This document shows positions 23,254 to 37,953 of a stretch of DNA of 64,000 bases, in pieces. Both the position numbers and the translations under genes were made by a program. Where the stretch lies: positions 29,923,969 to 29,987,968 of the forward strand of contig CM037838.1 in the NCBI GenBank assembly GCA_021234535.1, in the 5' to 3' direction. Under the pieces are notes generated by a model. That model made no database searches. It worked only from the letters and a program-made list of their open reading frames with translations, and had not been told where the DNA came from. Numbering within the stretch: the first letter of the stretch is position 1; every line of letters begins with the position of its first letter. The DNA comes from Stichopus chloronotus (lineage: Eukaryota > Echinodermata > Holothuroidea > Aspidochirotida > Stichopodidae).

Positions 23254-26200
23254 GATTTTTGTCTTATTCTTTTCCAAAAGGTACACCTTAACGTCAGTCG
23301 TTTGGCAATTGACGAAAATGTCCGAAAATTAAATGTATGGAAAGATCAACGGTACACCAAACCATTCGACAAGTTTGCGATCTCGGTTGCGTCGTCCTTC
23401 GATTCTCCCATCGACAATTGCACATCACTTACATAACGTACATAAGGTCATGACGAAGAAAGAAACGGTGCGATCGAAAAATAAACGGTTTAAGAAAATT
23501 AAAGTGTCGTCGAAAATGCGAAAGACAGAGTATAATATAAGAAAGCAGTGGAGAGTGAAAGCGAATTGCACGTAAAATTTCCCCGTTGTGACATGTGGTA
23601 CTTACAGATAATGAAGAAAAAAATACTCGAAATGGATAAGAATGAAATATAAAGGATGTTCACAGCAAGTTGTTTCCTCCTTCGAGAATGTACCATCAAT
23701 CAAAAGAGGGCAAAAGATAACGAGAGATTTGACAGATCTCCAAGCAAACGTCCTTTGAAATTGTCACCAAATGCTTTGTGAAAAAAAAAAAGAGTAAGGA
23801 TGAGAAAAAGGTCGAGGGAAAAAAAAGAAAAAAAATCCCCAAATCCTCTCGAAATTCTTGTTCCAATATTTGCTCTCAGTCTACATATCGTCTTGATGAC
23901 ACAATAACCATGTGACTAAGATTTTCAATTAAATGTGACAGTCACATAGTTTAAATGAAGAACCGAGTGAAGACGAGACAAACTTAAAGCCAATCGACAA
24001 AAAAAAATATTTAAAATCCAGATATTAAAATATGTTTGCTAACCACTGCACGCACTCTACACTTAAAGATAGACCGTCAGACGTAAATATCTGGTCAGCT
24101 GGATTCGTGATAAGTTATTTTTGCTTTAAACACTGTCATACAAAATGACAGTTCCGAGGTGAAAGATAATATTTCCATATTTTACAGCATCTACCGTGAA
24201 CTCGTATACATCCCTCTCTACGGCACGAACAGGTACGCTATCCCCGCTGAGCTGAGTGAAAATTGTAAATGTCAAAAACACTCCGTAGTCATTATCCGTT
24301 TACGACTTCGAACTTCGCAATCTCTAGAGTTATTTATTTTGAACTTGCCTTTATTTTTCACCCCGTCAAACTTGCTAGTGCCTTTCTAGATTTCGTCTAC
24401 GGGGGAGACGGAGGTATGACAGTCCCTACGGAATTCGTAGGAATCCATTCAAGGTACACGTCACAGATAACACACGACCAGACTAGAAACCAGACCTAGG
24501 GAAACTTAGTCACTTAGGTACATGGAAATTATGCTTACGAAAATTTGAAGTGCTTGTGAATGAATGAACTTTATCTGTGTAAGGCGTATGCGAGTGGCGC
24601 TATCTATGCTATCGACCTTGTGTAGTATCTATCAAAGTTAAACATGCATGAACTGACATACTTCATTGAAGTGAGACAAAAGGGTAAATTTCAAGAAGCT
24701 ATGGACACACCATTCTGTACCTGTAATTTAAAAATCAAGAAAACGTATCGAGCTAAACCTTCTACATAAGCTAGTGTACCTCAAACAACCGCCTCGAGGC
24801 AAACACAAGAAATGTAATCACTGAAATATTTCTTGGCGTAGGTATGAACGCCAGCACAATAGATCAGTCGTAATGAAATGACGACATGAATGTGGTCACG
24901 CATGCAGACAATAAATACACATAGTGGTAAATGAAGAAACTGTACAACTACATTGATGAAGATAAGACACTATCACCTTTGGATGAATACTGGTTCAGAC
25001 AGCGCAAAACTGTTGTGCATTTACATTATTCCATGTTGTGAGGGCCATTGTGAATCTGATAGTCTATTTAAATTCAAGTTCAGGCTACATATCATGCGTG
25101 CTAAATTGATACGGAGATTGTAATTTACTCACCTTGTACCGTGTTAGGATGTGCATTTTTGCCCTCATTTTCCTTTCGTAATTAATTAGCGAATTTAATT
25201 AACTGTAAAAGCAAAATCATTACAAAATCATTACACTTTCATGTCCGAAATCTGAGTATGTCTTTCAATTGCACCATTCAGACAATTTGGAAAAAATACA
25301 TAGGTCTCAGGTGATGAGTTCTGGCATATTGATTTCAACTTCTTCAAACATTACGACAAAAATGTGGGCACTACAATAATGTAATGTTTGGCTGTTTTCA
25401 TTCAGTTTAACAGTGTGCTTATTTTAACAAGACAATGGGAAGTATAGTGTTAATGAATATTCAGTTCATTGAAACAGCTGGTCGCTTTCGCCGCAATAAG
25501 GTAAAAGCTAGTGCCATTCTAAATATAGCAATGGGCAATAAACCATGTTGTATATGTTGAATAACTAATATAATCTTTGCTGGTTTGAATACATAAACAT
25601 TATAGGGCACATTACTCCTACACGTCAATCAATGGGGGGGGGGGGGGGATACGACATTCTTAACCGACCCTATCTCTCAGCAGAGCTTATTTTTAGCAGA
25701 GCCAACTTTGAGTCTGTTTTTCATCTCAACCATGCCATGTATACTTTTCTTTGAATGCTGGGTACAAAAAAGAGAGGGATAGGGAAACGGGGGGGGGGGG
25801 GGGGGAGGGGGAGGAGTGGCGTTGTTGGATATTTATTTATCGTCATGAACATGTTCCATTTCAAGAGTCGCTACTCAGTTATTTTCAATGAAAAAGAACA
25901 TAGGGCACCCACAGCCCGTAGATTACTGTTAGGAAATGAATTTTGGAATGTCAGAAGAGATTTATTTTTTCGAACTATTCAACCAGTTTGAGAACTCTCA
26001 TAATATTTGTTGATGAGCCACTTGTATGTGGTGATTAATCTATGGCAGCAGGTAACTTGTATTTTCGATGGATGTTTTAATAGGAATGCGTAGCTGTTCA
26101 CGAAACTCATTTTGCTTTATGCTGTAATGTAATTCGTTTGCCTGACAACAAAACAATCAATGTTTTCTCTTGTCCTCTCTTGTTGCACAATGTGCATCAT

Positions 26201-27154
26201 CTTTGTGTTTTTCAAGTATAGCTATTTCAATTTTTTATCATCGTCATACGCCTATACCGACGCACGCAGGTCATACTTTCTCTAAATTAACGAATATGAA
26301 ACGTATTTGGCATTTCAAAAACTGTGAAGCCAATACTGTGAAGACTGATAAAAAGCTCTGATCCACATTATTGGCAGTTCAGTCTAAGTCACTATAAATG
26401 AACACAATTCTGCAAAATTATATTCCTGTAGCAAGTGAGGGCAAAGTCTGGATATTTTAAAGCGATCTAGTTATCTTCATACTCAGTACAATCGTTAGTT
26501 CAAAAAGTTACAGAGTAGCGAAATTATTTCAAATCAATTGCTATTGTATGGTTGGTATGATTGCTACATTGACTGGTTCGTTGCGTAATGTAAAGTTATA
26601 TTCTGACATGTCTTAGTTATCTGAATGTACATAGTTTACACTGGTGTGTTGATTTACCATGATCTGTGACCTCCATAGTTGTTAATCACGTTGATCAGAT
26701 ATCACGAGCTGACATCCACATTGTAACGTTCACAACAATTAGACCAACACTGATAATTCCGTCCGTGAGTTTAAATTGCAAAATGGTCGCTGTTTGATGC
26801 ATATTTCAAGCACGGTATAAGAAAACATAAATCAACGAGAAGAGAAAAAGTGCAAAAGTGTATTTGAAGGACTACTGATAAGTTTAATCCGACATCGATC
26901 ATACAGTTTCCGGTTCAGAAGTTTAGTAACAATCCTGCTGATTCAAGATTTATGTTCCACTCGTATCGTAAATGTGGAGAGTAGTCATGATTCCTTGTTG
27001 AACATTTACAACATTCGTGAACGTCACATTAGTCTCTATCGATAATACGTGCCAATGTAACTTTATTAATTTCGCCGCAAAATCACTCAGGGCCCAGGTA
27101 TGGACGCATGCTTGGGAAATTATCCTACATGACAATCGGAATTACAAACTGCAG
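23254..27154. other. non-coding stretch
   Basis: Holds poly-G runs at 25634-25648 and 25789-25805, A-rich tracts near 23780-23840, and on the minus strand near 25135-25170 a 12-codon ATG segment that ends at an AAG-GTGAGT donor (MRAKMHILTRYK), too short to call. GTGGCGCTATCTATGC near 24595 matches part of the hairpin repeat at 17500-17570. No RNA gene was seen. Confidence 0.4.
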
Positions 27155-27265
27155 GAAAATAATATTATCGGTTGCTTAGAAGCAGCAATCGAGAAGAACC
27201 CCACCGTAGGTGGTGCTTTCAAGAAGTCATGGAAATATTTTATGTTGAAGTTTAGCAAAAATTGA
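27155..27265 (+). CDS. candidate terminal exon or ORF remnant
   Basis: After ACAAACTGCAG an open frame of 36 codons runs to TGA. The translation includes GCLEAAIEKNPTVGGAFKKS and looks like folded-protein sequence, with basic and aromatic residues at the end. The frame is open upstream to about 27017. The acceptor has a poor pyrimidine tract, so it may be part of a longer ORF or a decayed mobile-element reading frame. No family is recognised. Confidence 0.22.
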   Translation, partial: ENNIIGCLEAAIEKNPTVGGAFKKSWKYFMLKFSKN

Positions 27266-28379
27266 TGTTGTCAGGTTGATTTAAAGTCTTTTACTCAGAA
27301 AAGATATAAAACATTCAATTTTGCCGAGGCGTGGTATTAAGATTCCCGGTATCGATGTAACATTCAACAGTTTACTAGCAAGGATGTGGTTTTGTATGTG
27401 ACACGAAAAGGGACAGAACTATTACATCAACATTATGATAACACAGAGAATCAACTTACATACAATAGTGCCTTCACTCTAACAGAAGGTAGATCAAATG
27501 AAATCCCTCTCATTACTTGTTATGAAATTGAGATGAAGGAGGGTGGAGGAGGTAGGGGATTAATATGGTCTTCCACTTTCTCATTAGTTGCAGAAACGCC
27601 TCTCATGTTAATTTGTCTGTTAAATGGCGTAATCTCATCACCCACGCCGTGATCAGAGTGGGTAGTCCTGTTATTATGTAAACTATAGCTGGGATTGTAG
27701 TTGTCACTCGAAGAATTTACCTGCGGCTATAATTCAACAGTGATTTAGTTCTAAGTGTCAGTGACAAAAGAATTATATGAAATCCAATAAATTAAGGTCG
27801 GCCCCTTAAATGTGGAACGTAAACAACATGTCTAAGGCACACGCTACACAATACTTCACGTGTGATATGTAATTGCAACCGAGTTATTGACTTGTTCTCT
27901 AAAGACCTTGTAACTCTTTCGTAAATGATCTACTAAATCTGGTAACATGTCATCTACGAATTCTCCCAGGAGGACCCAACGATAGGGAGACGTCTTTCTT
28001 TTTTTTTTTCTTTTTTTTTGTGGAGTAATTGCAGCAACTTTATCGAACATGATTGAAAAGTAATAAAAATATTGAAAAAACAAGCAACAAAGATGATCAA
28101 TGTCTTGAAACCAGACCAAAATATCATTCTTTGTAATCAGTGTATGAATATTAAATAAGGAATTAATCACAATTATTTTAATTAATAAATATTGAAAGTA
28201 AGTGAAGCTATGGTGGGTTGGCAGAATGATTCAACTTCGACAATTTAATAATAGACAGTGGAATTCACCGTCAGTTGTCATTGTCTGTACACAATAATTC
28301 TTGTTTTTATGCCCATACTATCAGCATTAAATCCCACTCATTTATATATGCCTATATTAGTAAAAATTTAGGTTACAAA
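27266..28379. other. non-coding stretch before the LINE fragment
   Basis: Nothing structured is seen apart from T-rich runs near 27998-28020. Part of it, especially 28200-28379, may be further decayed LINE sequence; the frame there is interrupted and I cannot align it. Confidence 0.35.
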
Positions 28380-28540
28380 GAACTAGCCAACACAAAGATC
28401 CGACGTGGGATAATCCAACGCGACTCACTCTCACCTATACTGTTCTGTGAGCTCTCAAGCCCTTGAATCACATCCTACGAAACACGAAACAAGGATACAC
28501 ATTGAAAAGAGAGCGCAAATTAACCACCTTCTATACATCT
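28380..28540 (+). pseudogene. truncated non-LTR retrotransposon reverse transcriptase fragment
   Basis: The translation at 28395-28448 contains [17 protein letters not shown], matching the conserved block before the catalytic site in LINE-type reverse transcriptases (R-G-x-x-Q-x-D-x-L-S-P-x-L-F). The next part of the domain continues in another frame ([18 protein letters not shown], from about 28463), and a third shift gives INHLLYI at 28519-28539, where the family normally continues into the Y-x-D-D catalytic motif. There the sequence turns directly into a CTAT/CTGT microsatellite, so the aspartates are missing. The usual Gly after the Gln is Arg here. Clade is uncertain; restriction-endonuclease-type LINEs (R4/NeSL-like) are possible. 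It is clearly non-functional. Confidence 0.75.
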
Positions 28541-28669
28541 CTCTATCTGTCTATCTATCTATCTATCTATCTATCTGTCTATCTGTCTATCTGTCTATCT
28601 GTCTATCTGTCTATCTGTCTATCTGTCTATCTGTCTATCTGTCTATCTGTCTATCTGTCTATCTGTCTG

Positions 28670-28700
<31 letters not shown>

Positions 28701-28830
28701 GTCTATCTCTCTGTCTATCATCTGTCTATCTGTCTGTCTATCTGTCTATCCGTTTATCAGTCTATCCGTCTATCATCTGTCCGTCTGTCCGTTTATCAGT
28801 TTGTCCGTCTATCCATCTATCCATCTGATA
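28541..28830. repeat. (CTAT/CTGT)n tetranucleotide array
   Basis: Nearly 300 bases of CTAT and CTGT units, alternating regularly in the centre and degenerating at the right end to CCGT and CCAT variants. The long Leu/Ser/Ile/Tyr/Val-only frames across it are repeat translations, not proteins. Confidence 0.97.
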
Positions 28831-31459
28831 CTGATCACCGCTCACGTACAAATGAACACAAATACCTAGTTTAAGTAAGTATTGAGGAGACTCTTATCCA
28901 CCTAGATAAATGCCGAATCTATCTTTGATTAGCAACAGAGGTGTCTAAGCTGGCAAATATCTGTTGTTCATTCACCGTGGATGAATATTCCAAAAACCTA
29001 ATGTAACATCTCACATCAAATTACTTCTCAGTTGCTATGCATAATCAGGATTATGTCCATTCTCGATGCTTTAATTTTGATGTATTGTTTAAAGGTGCAT
29101 TGAACACATAAGTGAGGGGGTTTTTCGGGGCTTTCCAAAAAGTATCTATACATGCAATCGTCTTGCGTTATTACATCCAATCCTGCGCTATAACATAAAA
29201 GTAGAAGGCATAAATGATCAAGACATTTGATTAGTCCTTGCCACGAAATACCAACGTCTGCCTTTAGTATCATAACTGTGCGTACAGAAACTTTCCTGTT
29301 CACACAAGGGTGGCGTTTATCATTACTACTGCCCTGAATCATGGACATGCCAGGCGACCACGTGACTACCACTGTTATCATAAATGGAATAAAGGTGGAT
29401 TTAATTAGATTCATGGTCGTTATTCATACTGGTTTAGTGTATGATGATAGTGTTCGATAGTATTTTGACCTTGCTTAATCGAAATATGTTATCAGAACGA
29501 AAGCTGCGAATAACCTGTTCTGACTTGATTCAGATTCAGACTGTTTCAGTTCTTCATGATGTCTAATAATAATTGAAAAATCGACAAGACTATAAGTAGT
29601 GTGTACACAATAATATCAAGATATCACGAAAAGAAGCATTCTGAAAATCCCGACAAGAGGCTATTATAAAACCGTTGGTTAACATAACTCTTAGCACAAT
29701 TCTGAGTAATGTTTGGTACTTTCGTACTCGCTTCCATCGTATATGCACCATTGTATACTTGGACAAACGTGTACCATGCAGATACATTCCTCATATTTAC
29801 TACACGTTTAACCAATTACTGTTGTGGGCAGTTGAGGTTCGACATTGCGCAAGTTGCCTCCAAGATTTTTTTCTCCTTTACTTTCGTAAATGCAGCGTAA
29901 CGGTATACTGACACCGACATTTAAAGGCAGCCATTTAAGTACGCTACGTCTACAAGATCCGATCGACTCATAAACTTGATTTGCTCTGAAGGCGAGGAAC
30001 TTTGCTTGAACGAGCAAATGTGATACGGGAAAGCGGAAATAAATCAAACTAAGGAGGTTAGTTTTTCTAATCACTGAGGTAGAGCCAGCGAGAGAGTTAC
30101 TTTACACGAAATACAACAGCCACGGAGTTATCCTTGCAACAGCAGTGAACGTTGATAAAAACCGACAAAGTTTATACCGACACCATTTAAACGAGCGTTT
30201 TACGGGGATCACGATCCGGTTCCATTGAACGGATGCTTGAGTAAAATGCTGCGAATTTCACATGATCCCTTAGACCATTCATTATTCCATGCTATGTAGC
30301 ACGGCACGCTGTATGACGTCATGTTGCGTCATACCCCAGGACTATTTGTACGCTTTTAAAGCAGCCCATTGCTGTTGCCATTGCCCATTACTTTACTTAG
30401 ACTATCCAGCCGGATAGTCACAAAGGAAACCTTTATGTGTAGTGGTAATTTAAAAGGAAATTTATTGAAGTCATCAAATTATTCTAGAACTGAAGCAAAC
30501 TGAAGCAGATTATTATGTCTTCATAAATCAACATTAAAAAAAAATAATATGTGTTCACAATTTTGTGACTTATTTAGATTCAGCAGGAATGCTTAGGAGG
30601 AATATTCCTTTACATAACACCGATATCTGTGTCCCCGTGCGGATGCCTAAAATCTAAGAGTGGGAAAATTATGTGCAATTTCACCAAATAAAGAACCCTG
30701 AATCGACCAAACAGGATTACGTCATTTTATTTATAATGACGTATGATTAATGTCTCTCGGATTTGGGTTGCTGCTTCAGCAAATTTTTATTTTGCAAATT
30801 CTCAAAAAAGAAATGTAAGAAAATTTCCATAATTTTCATCTACTATGCAGTATACGAACAAGAATTGCTTTCGACATATCTCTATACAACCCAAAAGCAA
30901 TAGGTGATTTGTCCTTTAATTTTTACGCCCGAACTATTAATGTATAATCGTTAATAACATGTTATTCTGAATGAAAAAGTTCGTTCAGGTGAGAGTTCTG
31001 TCTATGTTACAAATGGCCTAAAATTTTCAAAAGAAAAGGAATTGCGGGTCTACATTTCCAGTAAACTATTTCCTAAAGCATCTCCATTAACGATGGGCTT
31101 GATAGAGCAGCAGAATTTTTAAAGAAGTGTAACAAAGTGAAAGATTTTATTAATTTGTGAATGACGTCATTGGATCCATCACCTACTCCTACTTTTCGTG
31201 TCAACATCTCTTTTGTTCGTCTCCATTCGCACTCAGTGTTATCTCTTGTTGACCGTGATTGAAATTGCGTACAGCGGTAGTTATAACTGACAACCATGGA
31301 CAAGGATCACCGGAGGGGGGGGGGGGGACGGGACTGGGACACGCCACCTTACTTTTGGAGATGGATCCATGCCCATGTTGACACTCACTAATGCCATTCA
31401 CAACAGAGAGCGGAACAATATTCTGTCAATTATGCAATTGTGCATCATACAATTGTGCA
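28831..31459. other. non-coding stretch
   Basis: No structured repeats are visible except G13 at 31315-31327. A minus-strand ORF of 128 codons at 29028-29414 starts with a hydrophobic segment and contains eight Cys, but no domain, splice context or homologous feature supports it. Confidence 0.4.
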
Positions 31460-31830
31460 AGAGGCACCTTGAGTTATTTCACGAATTTCAGTAATTTTTG
31501 TTTTTGTCAAAACTATCATTTACTTCACATACTAACAGCAAATAACCAACTTCAGTAAATGTAACCTCGTGTATCACATACAAACATTCAATAAGTGAGA
31601 AATGGACTGTTTGATTTGTGTTTTCAAAATTTGTGATCAGATATCTTTCACGTGAGCACTTATCCGTACATACACATCTAGTGTAAGCTATAGTCACAAA
31701 TGTAGAAAATTCGACGGTCTTGATTGGTTTCTTACCTGAAACTAATTGACTAACTATGTTGGCTATTACCATGTGGTTGTACCCTTCAAAATCCTCACAT
31801 TATGACAGAATTCAACTCAATGTGCGGCCT
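31460..31830 (+). mobile_element. MITE-like element, copy 1 (diverged)
   Basis: Directly repeats the sequence of 32821-33197 with substantial divergence. The left end AGAGGCACCTTGAG and right end CTCAATGTGCGGCCT are imperfect inverted repeats of each other. Internal landmarks shared with copy 2 in the same order include CACATACTAA (31526 / 32888), TTTGTGATCAGA / TTTGTGACCAGA, and GTCACAAAT followed by GAAAA. No transposase is present. The 94-codon minus-strand frame at 31488-31772 lies inside it, and the second copy does not keep that frame, so it is not called as a gene. Confidence 0.65.
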
Positions 31831-32090
31831 CATGCAGAAGGGTCGCACGGTCATGTCTTGGCATCAGATACATTGCTTTGCATTGATTTATTAGTTTAAC
31901 ACTAACAAAATGATTCGAGTCCTACCCTTTGTGGGTTGATCTAACATAAGAAGAAGTATTGTTGTTTTACATTAAGGCACTTTGAAATAACAGACAAAAA
32001 AAAAGACGATTTCAAAAGTAACGACTAATAATTGAATAGTCACACAAAACGAAAGGATTCTCTTTCAACCATTAGTTGAAACTGTCTTAC

Positions 32091-32153
32091 CGATGCCCAT
32101 ATAGGTTTCCGGAAAGGCCTGCTGGTGGTACTGCTCCAATGTCAAATCCAAAG
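32091..32153 (-). CDS. candidate 63-nt internal exon
   Basis: On the minus strand, TTTTCTACCACACTTTAG precedes a 63-nt segment that ends at a donor (CATCG then GTAAGA). Read in the phase 2 to 2 frame it gives FGFDIGAVPPAGLSGNLYGH, a Gly/Pro-rich linker-like sequence. The length is a multiple of three with matching phases. It sits between the two MITE copies. No family is recognised; the call rests on the splice motifs and composition only. Confidence 0.25.
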
Positions 32154-32820
32154 CTAAAGTGTGGTAGAAAAGGCCTTTACTTTGCTACCGAAATTTCTTT
32201 CGAGCGAGAGAGGCCTTGGTTTCTCTCCTCACTTTCTGGCGAAATAACAAGGGTCTGGTTATTACCTTGATGTGATTACTATAGAGTTGTTTCCATCCGG
32301 TGAGATCATGTATTTTATCTTTTGTAGGCAACTATTCAAACATGATATGACAAACTTTAATTAACGCCTCACTTGGCATGGTAGGAGCGATAACAAGACG
32401 GTAAAGTGTGGCCGTTAACTATCTACGGTAGATCGTTTGCAACACGTTTGGAAGCCACCGATTTTAACAAAATTAGATATGATACGATTGGATTCAGCGT
32501 GAGGAAGCTCATGTTAAAATTTCAAAAGGAGCGATGATAATTCAAAAACTCACTTTTTGTAGCACTAACATTTTTTTTTTACCAAGGCTTTCCTTTTCTT
32601 GTTTGCAAATTGAGTAGACATTTGACCAAGTATACCTACGATTTGTTTTGTTTCTAATCACATGTTGATTAATTGATCAGGTAGCAAACAGGACTGAAAC
32701 TGATAGCCATATGAAATGAATCAAACAAGACCTGACGGCTGCTCCTGCGCACCAGACTCAGAGAGCATAGGTTCAAGTGGCCTTGTTAAAATGCTTTCTA
32801 TTTTACAAATATGTAAATTA

Positions 32821-33197
32821 TTAAAGAGGCTCATTGAGCTGTTTTGTGAAATTCACTCAATTTTTCTAAACTGGTCAAGTTTCCTTCACATACTAATGAC
32901 AAACAGTCAAACTAAAAGGATCCCAAAGTTTTACATACGTTGGAACATTAATGAGTGAGTAACCAACGATTCAATTTGGTTTTTGAAACTTTGTGACCAG
33001 ACATTTTCACATTAGTACATTCACATGCACACAATCAGAGCAAGTAACGGTCACAAATTCGAAAAAAATTGACAGTTTTCATATACCTATTGGATGTGAA
33101 ACTTGATTAATTATGCTAATTGTGAGTATTGTCGTGTGTTTGTATACTTCAAAATCACCGCAATCTTTACTGATATCAACTCAATGAGCCCCTTTAA
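32821..33197 (+). mobile_element. MITE-like element, copy 2, TTAA-bounded
   Basis: The left end TTAAAGAGGCTCATTGAG and right end CTCAATGAGCCCCTTTAA are inverted repeats with about one mismatch. Both ends carry TTAA, which could be a target-site duplication as in piggyBac-type elements. The element is about 377 bp and has no coding capacity. It is the better preserved of two copies about 1.36 kb apart in the same orientation. Confidence 0.7.
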
Positions 33198-37750
<4,553 letters not shown>

Positions 37751-37953
37751 GGTTCCAGAAAATGTTATCAATTTTTCTAAACTATGAAAAAATCACCTTT
37801 AATATAACCAGTAGCATAATGTATGATCGTGCTTATGAGTTCGAATTATTAAAAGAAACATATTTTCCACTTCGAAGATGTTTCAAAGAATGGAATTATT
37901 ACTTTCATGCTCAAACTGAGAGTCTTACAGCTGGAGTGAATTCTGCGGTATAA
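37751..37953 (+). CDS. candidate terminal exon after a strong acceptor
   Basis: A T-rich tract ending TTTTTTTTTCTTTCAG gives a textbook 3' splice site. In phase 1 the frame is then open for 66 full codons to TAA at 37951-37953. The translation includes FQKMLSIFLNYEKITFNITS and LKETYFPLRRCFKEWNYYFH; it is rich in aromatic and charged residues with one sequon (NIT), and reads as a folded domain rather than repeat sequence. A possible donor (GCG then GTATAA) just before the stop would allow an internal exon instead. An AATAAA occurs downstream near 38470. No family is recognised. Acceptor strength plus composition makes this one of the better plus-strand candidates. Confidence 0.33.

Noticed and set aside
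25135..25170. 12-codon ATG segment ending at AAG-GTGAGT on the minus strand
   Set aside because: Too short; similar ATG-plus-donor coincidences were found at several other sites (for example near 14212, 19223 and 21616).
28447..28869. Leu/Ser/Tyr-rich ORFs of 121 and 140 codons
   Set aside because: They are translations of the CTAT/CTGT microsatellite; only the first 30 or so codons derive from the LINE fragment.
29028..29414. 128-codon minus-strand ORF with hydrophobic start and eight Cys
   Set aside because: No domain, no splice context and no repeat of the Cys spacing; consistent with a chance ORF.
31488..31772. 94-codon minus-strand ORF
   Set aside because: It lies within a MITE-like copy and the homologous sequence at 32860-33120 breaks the frame, so selection for coding is unlikely.
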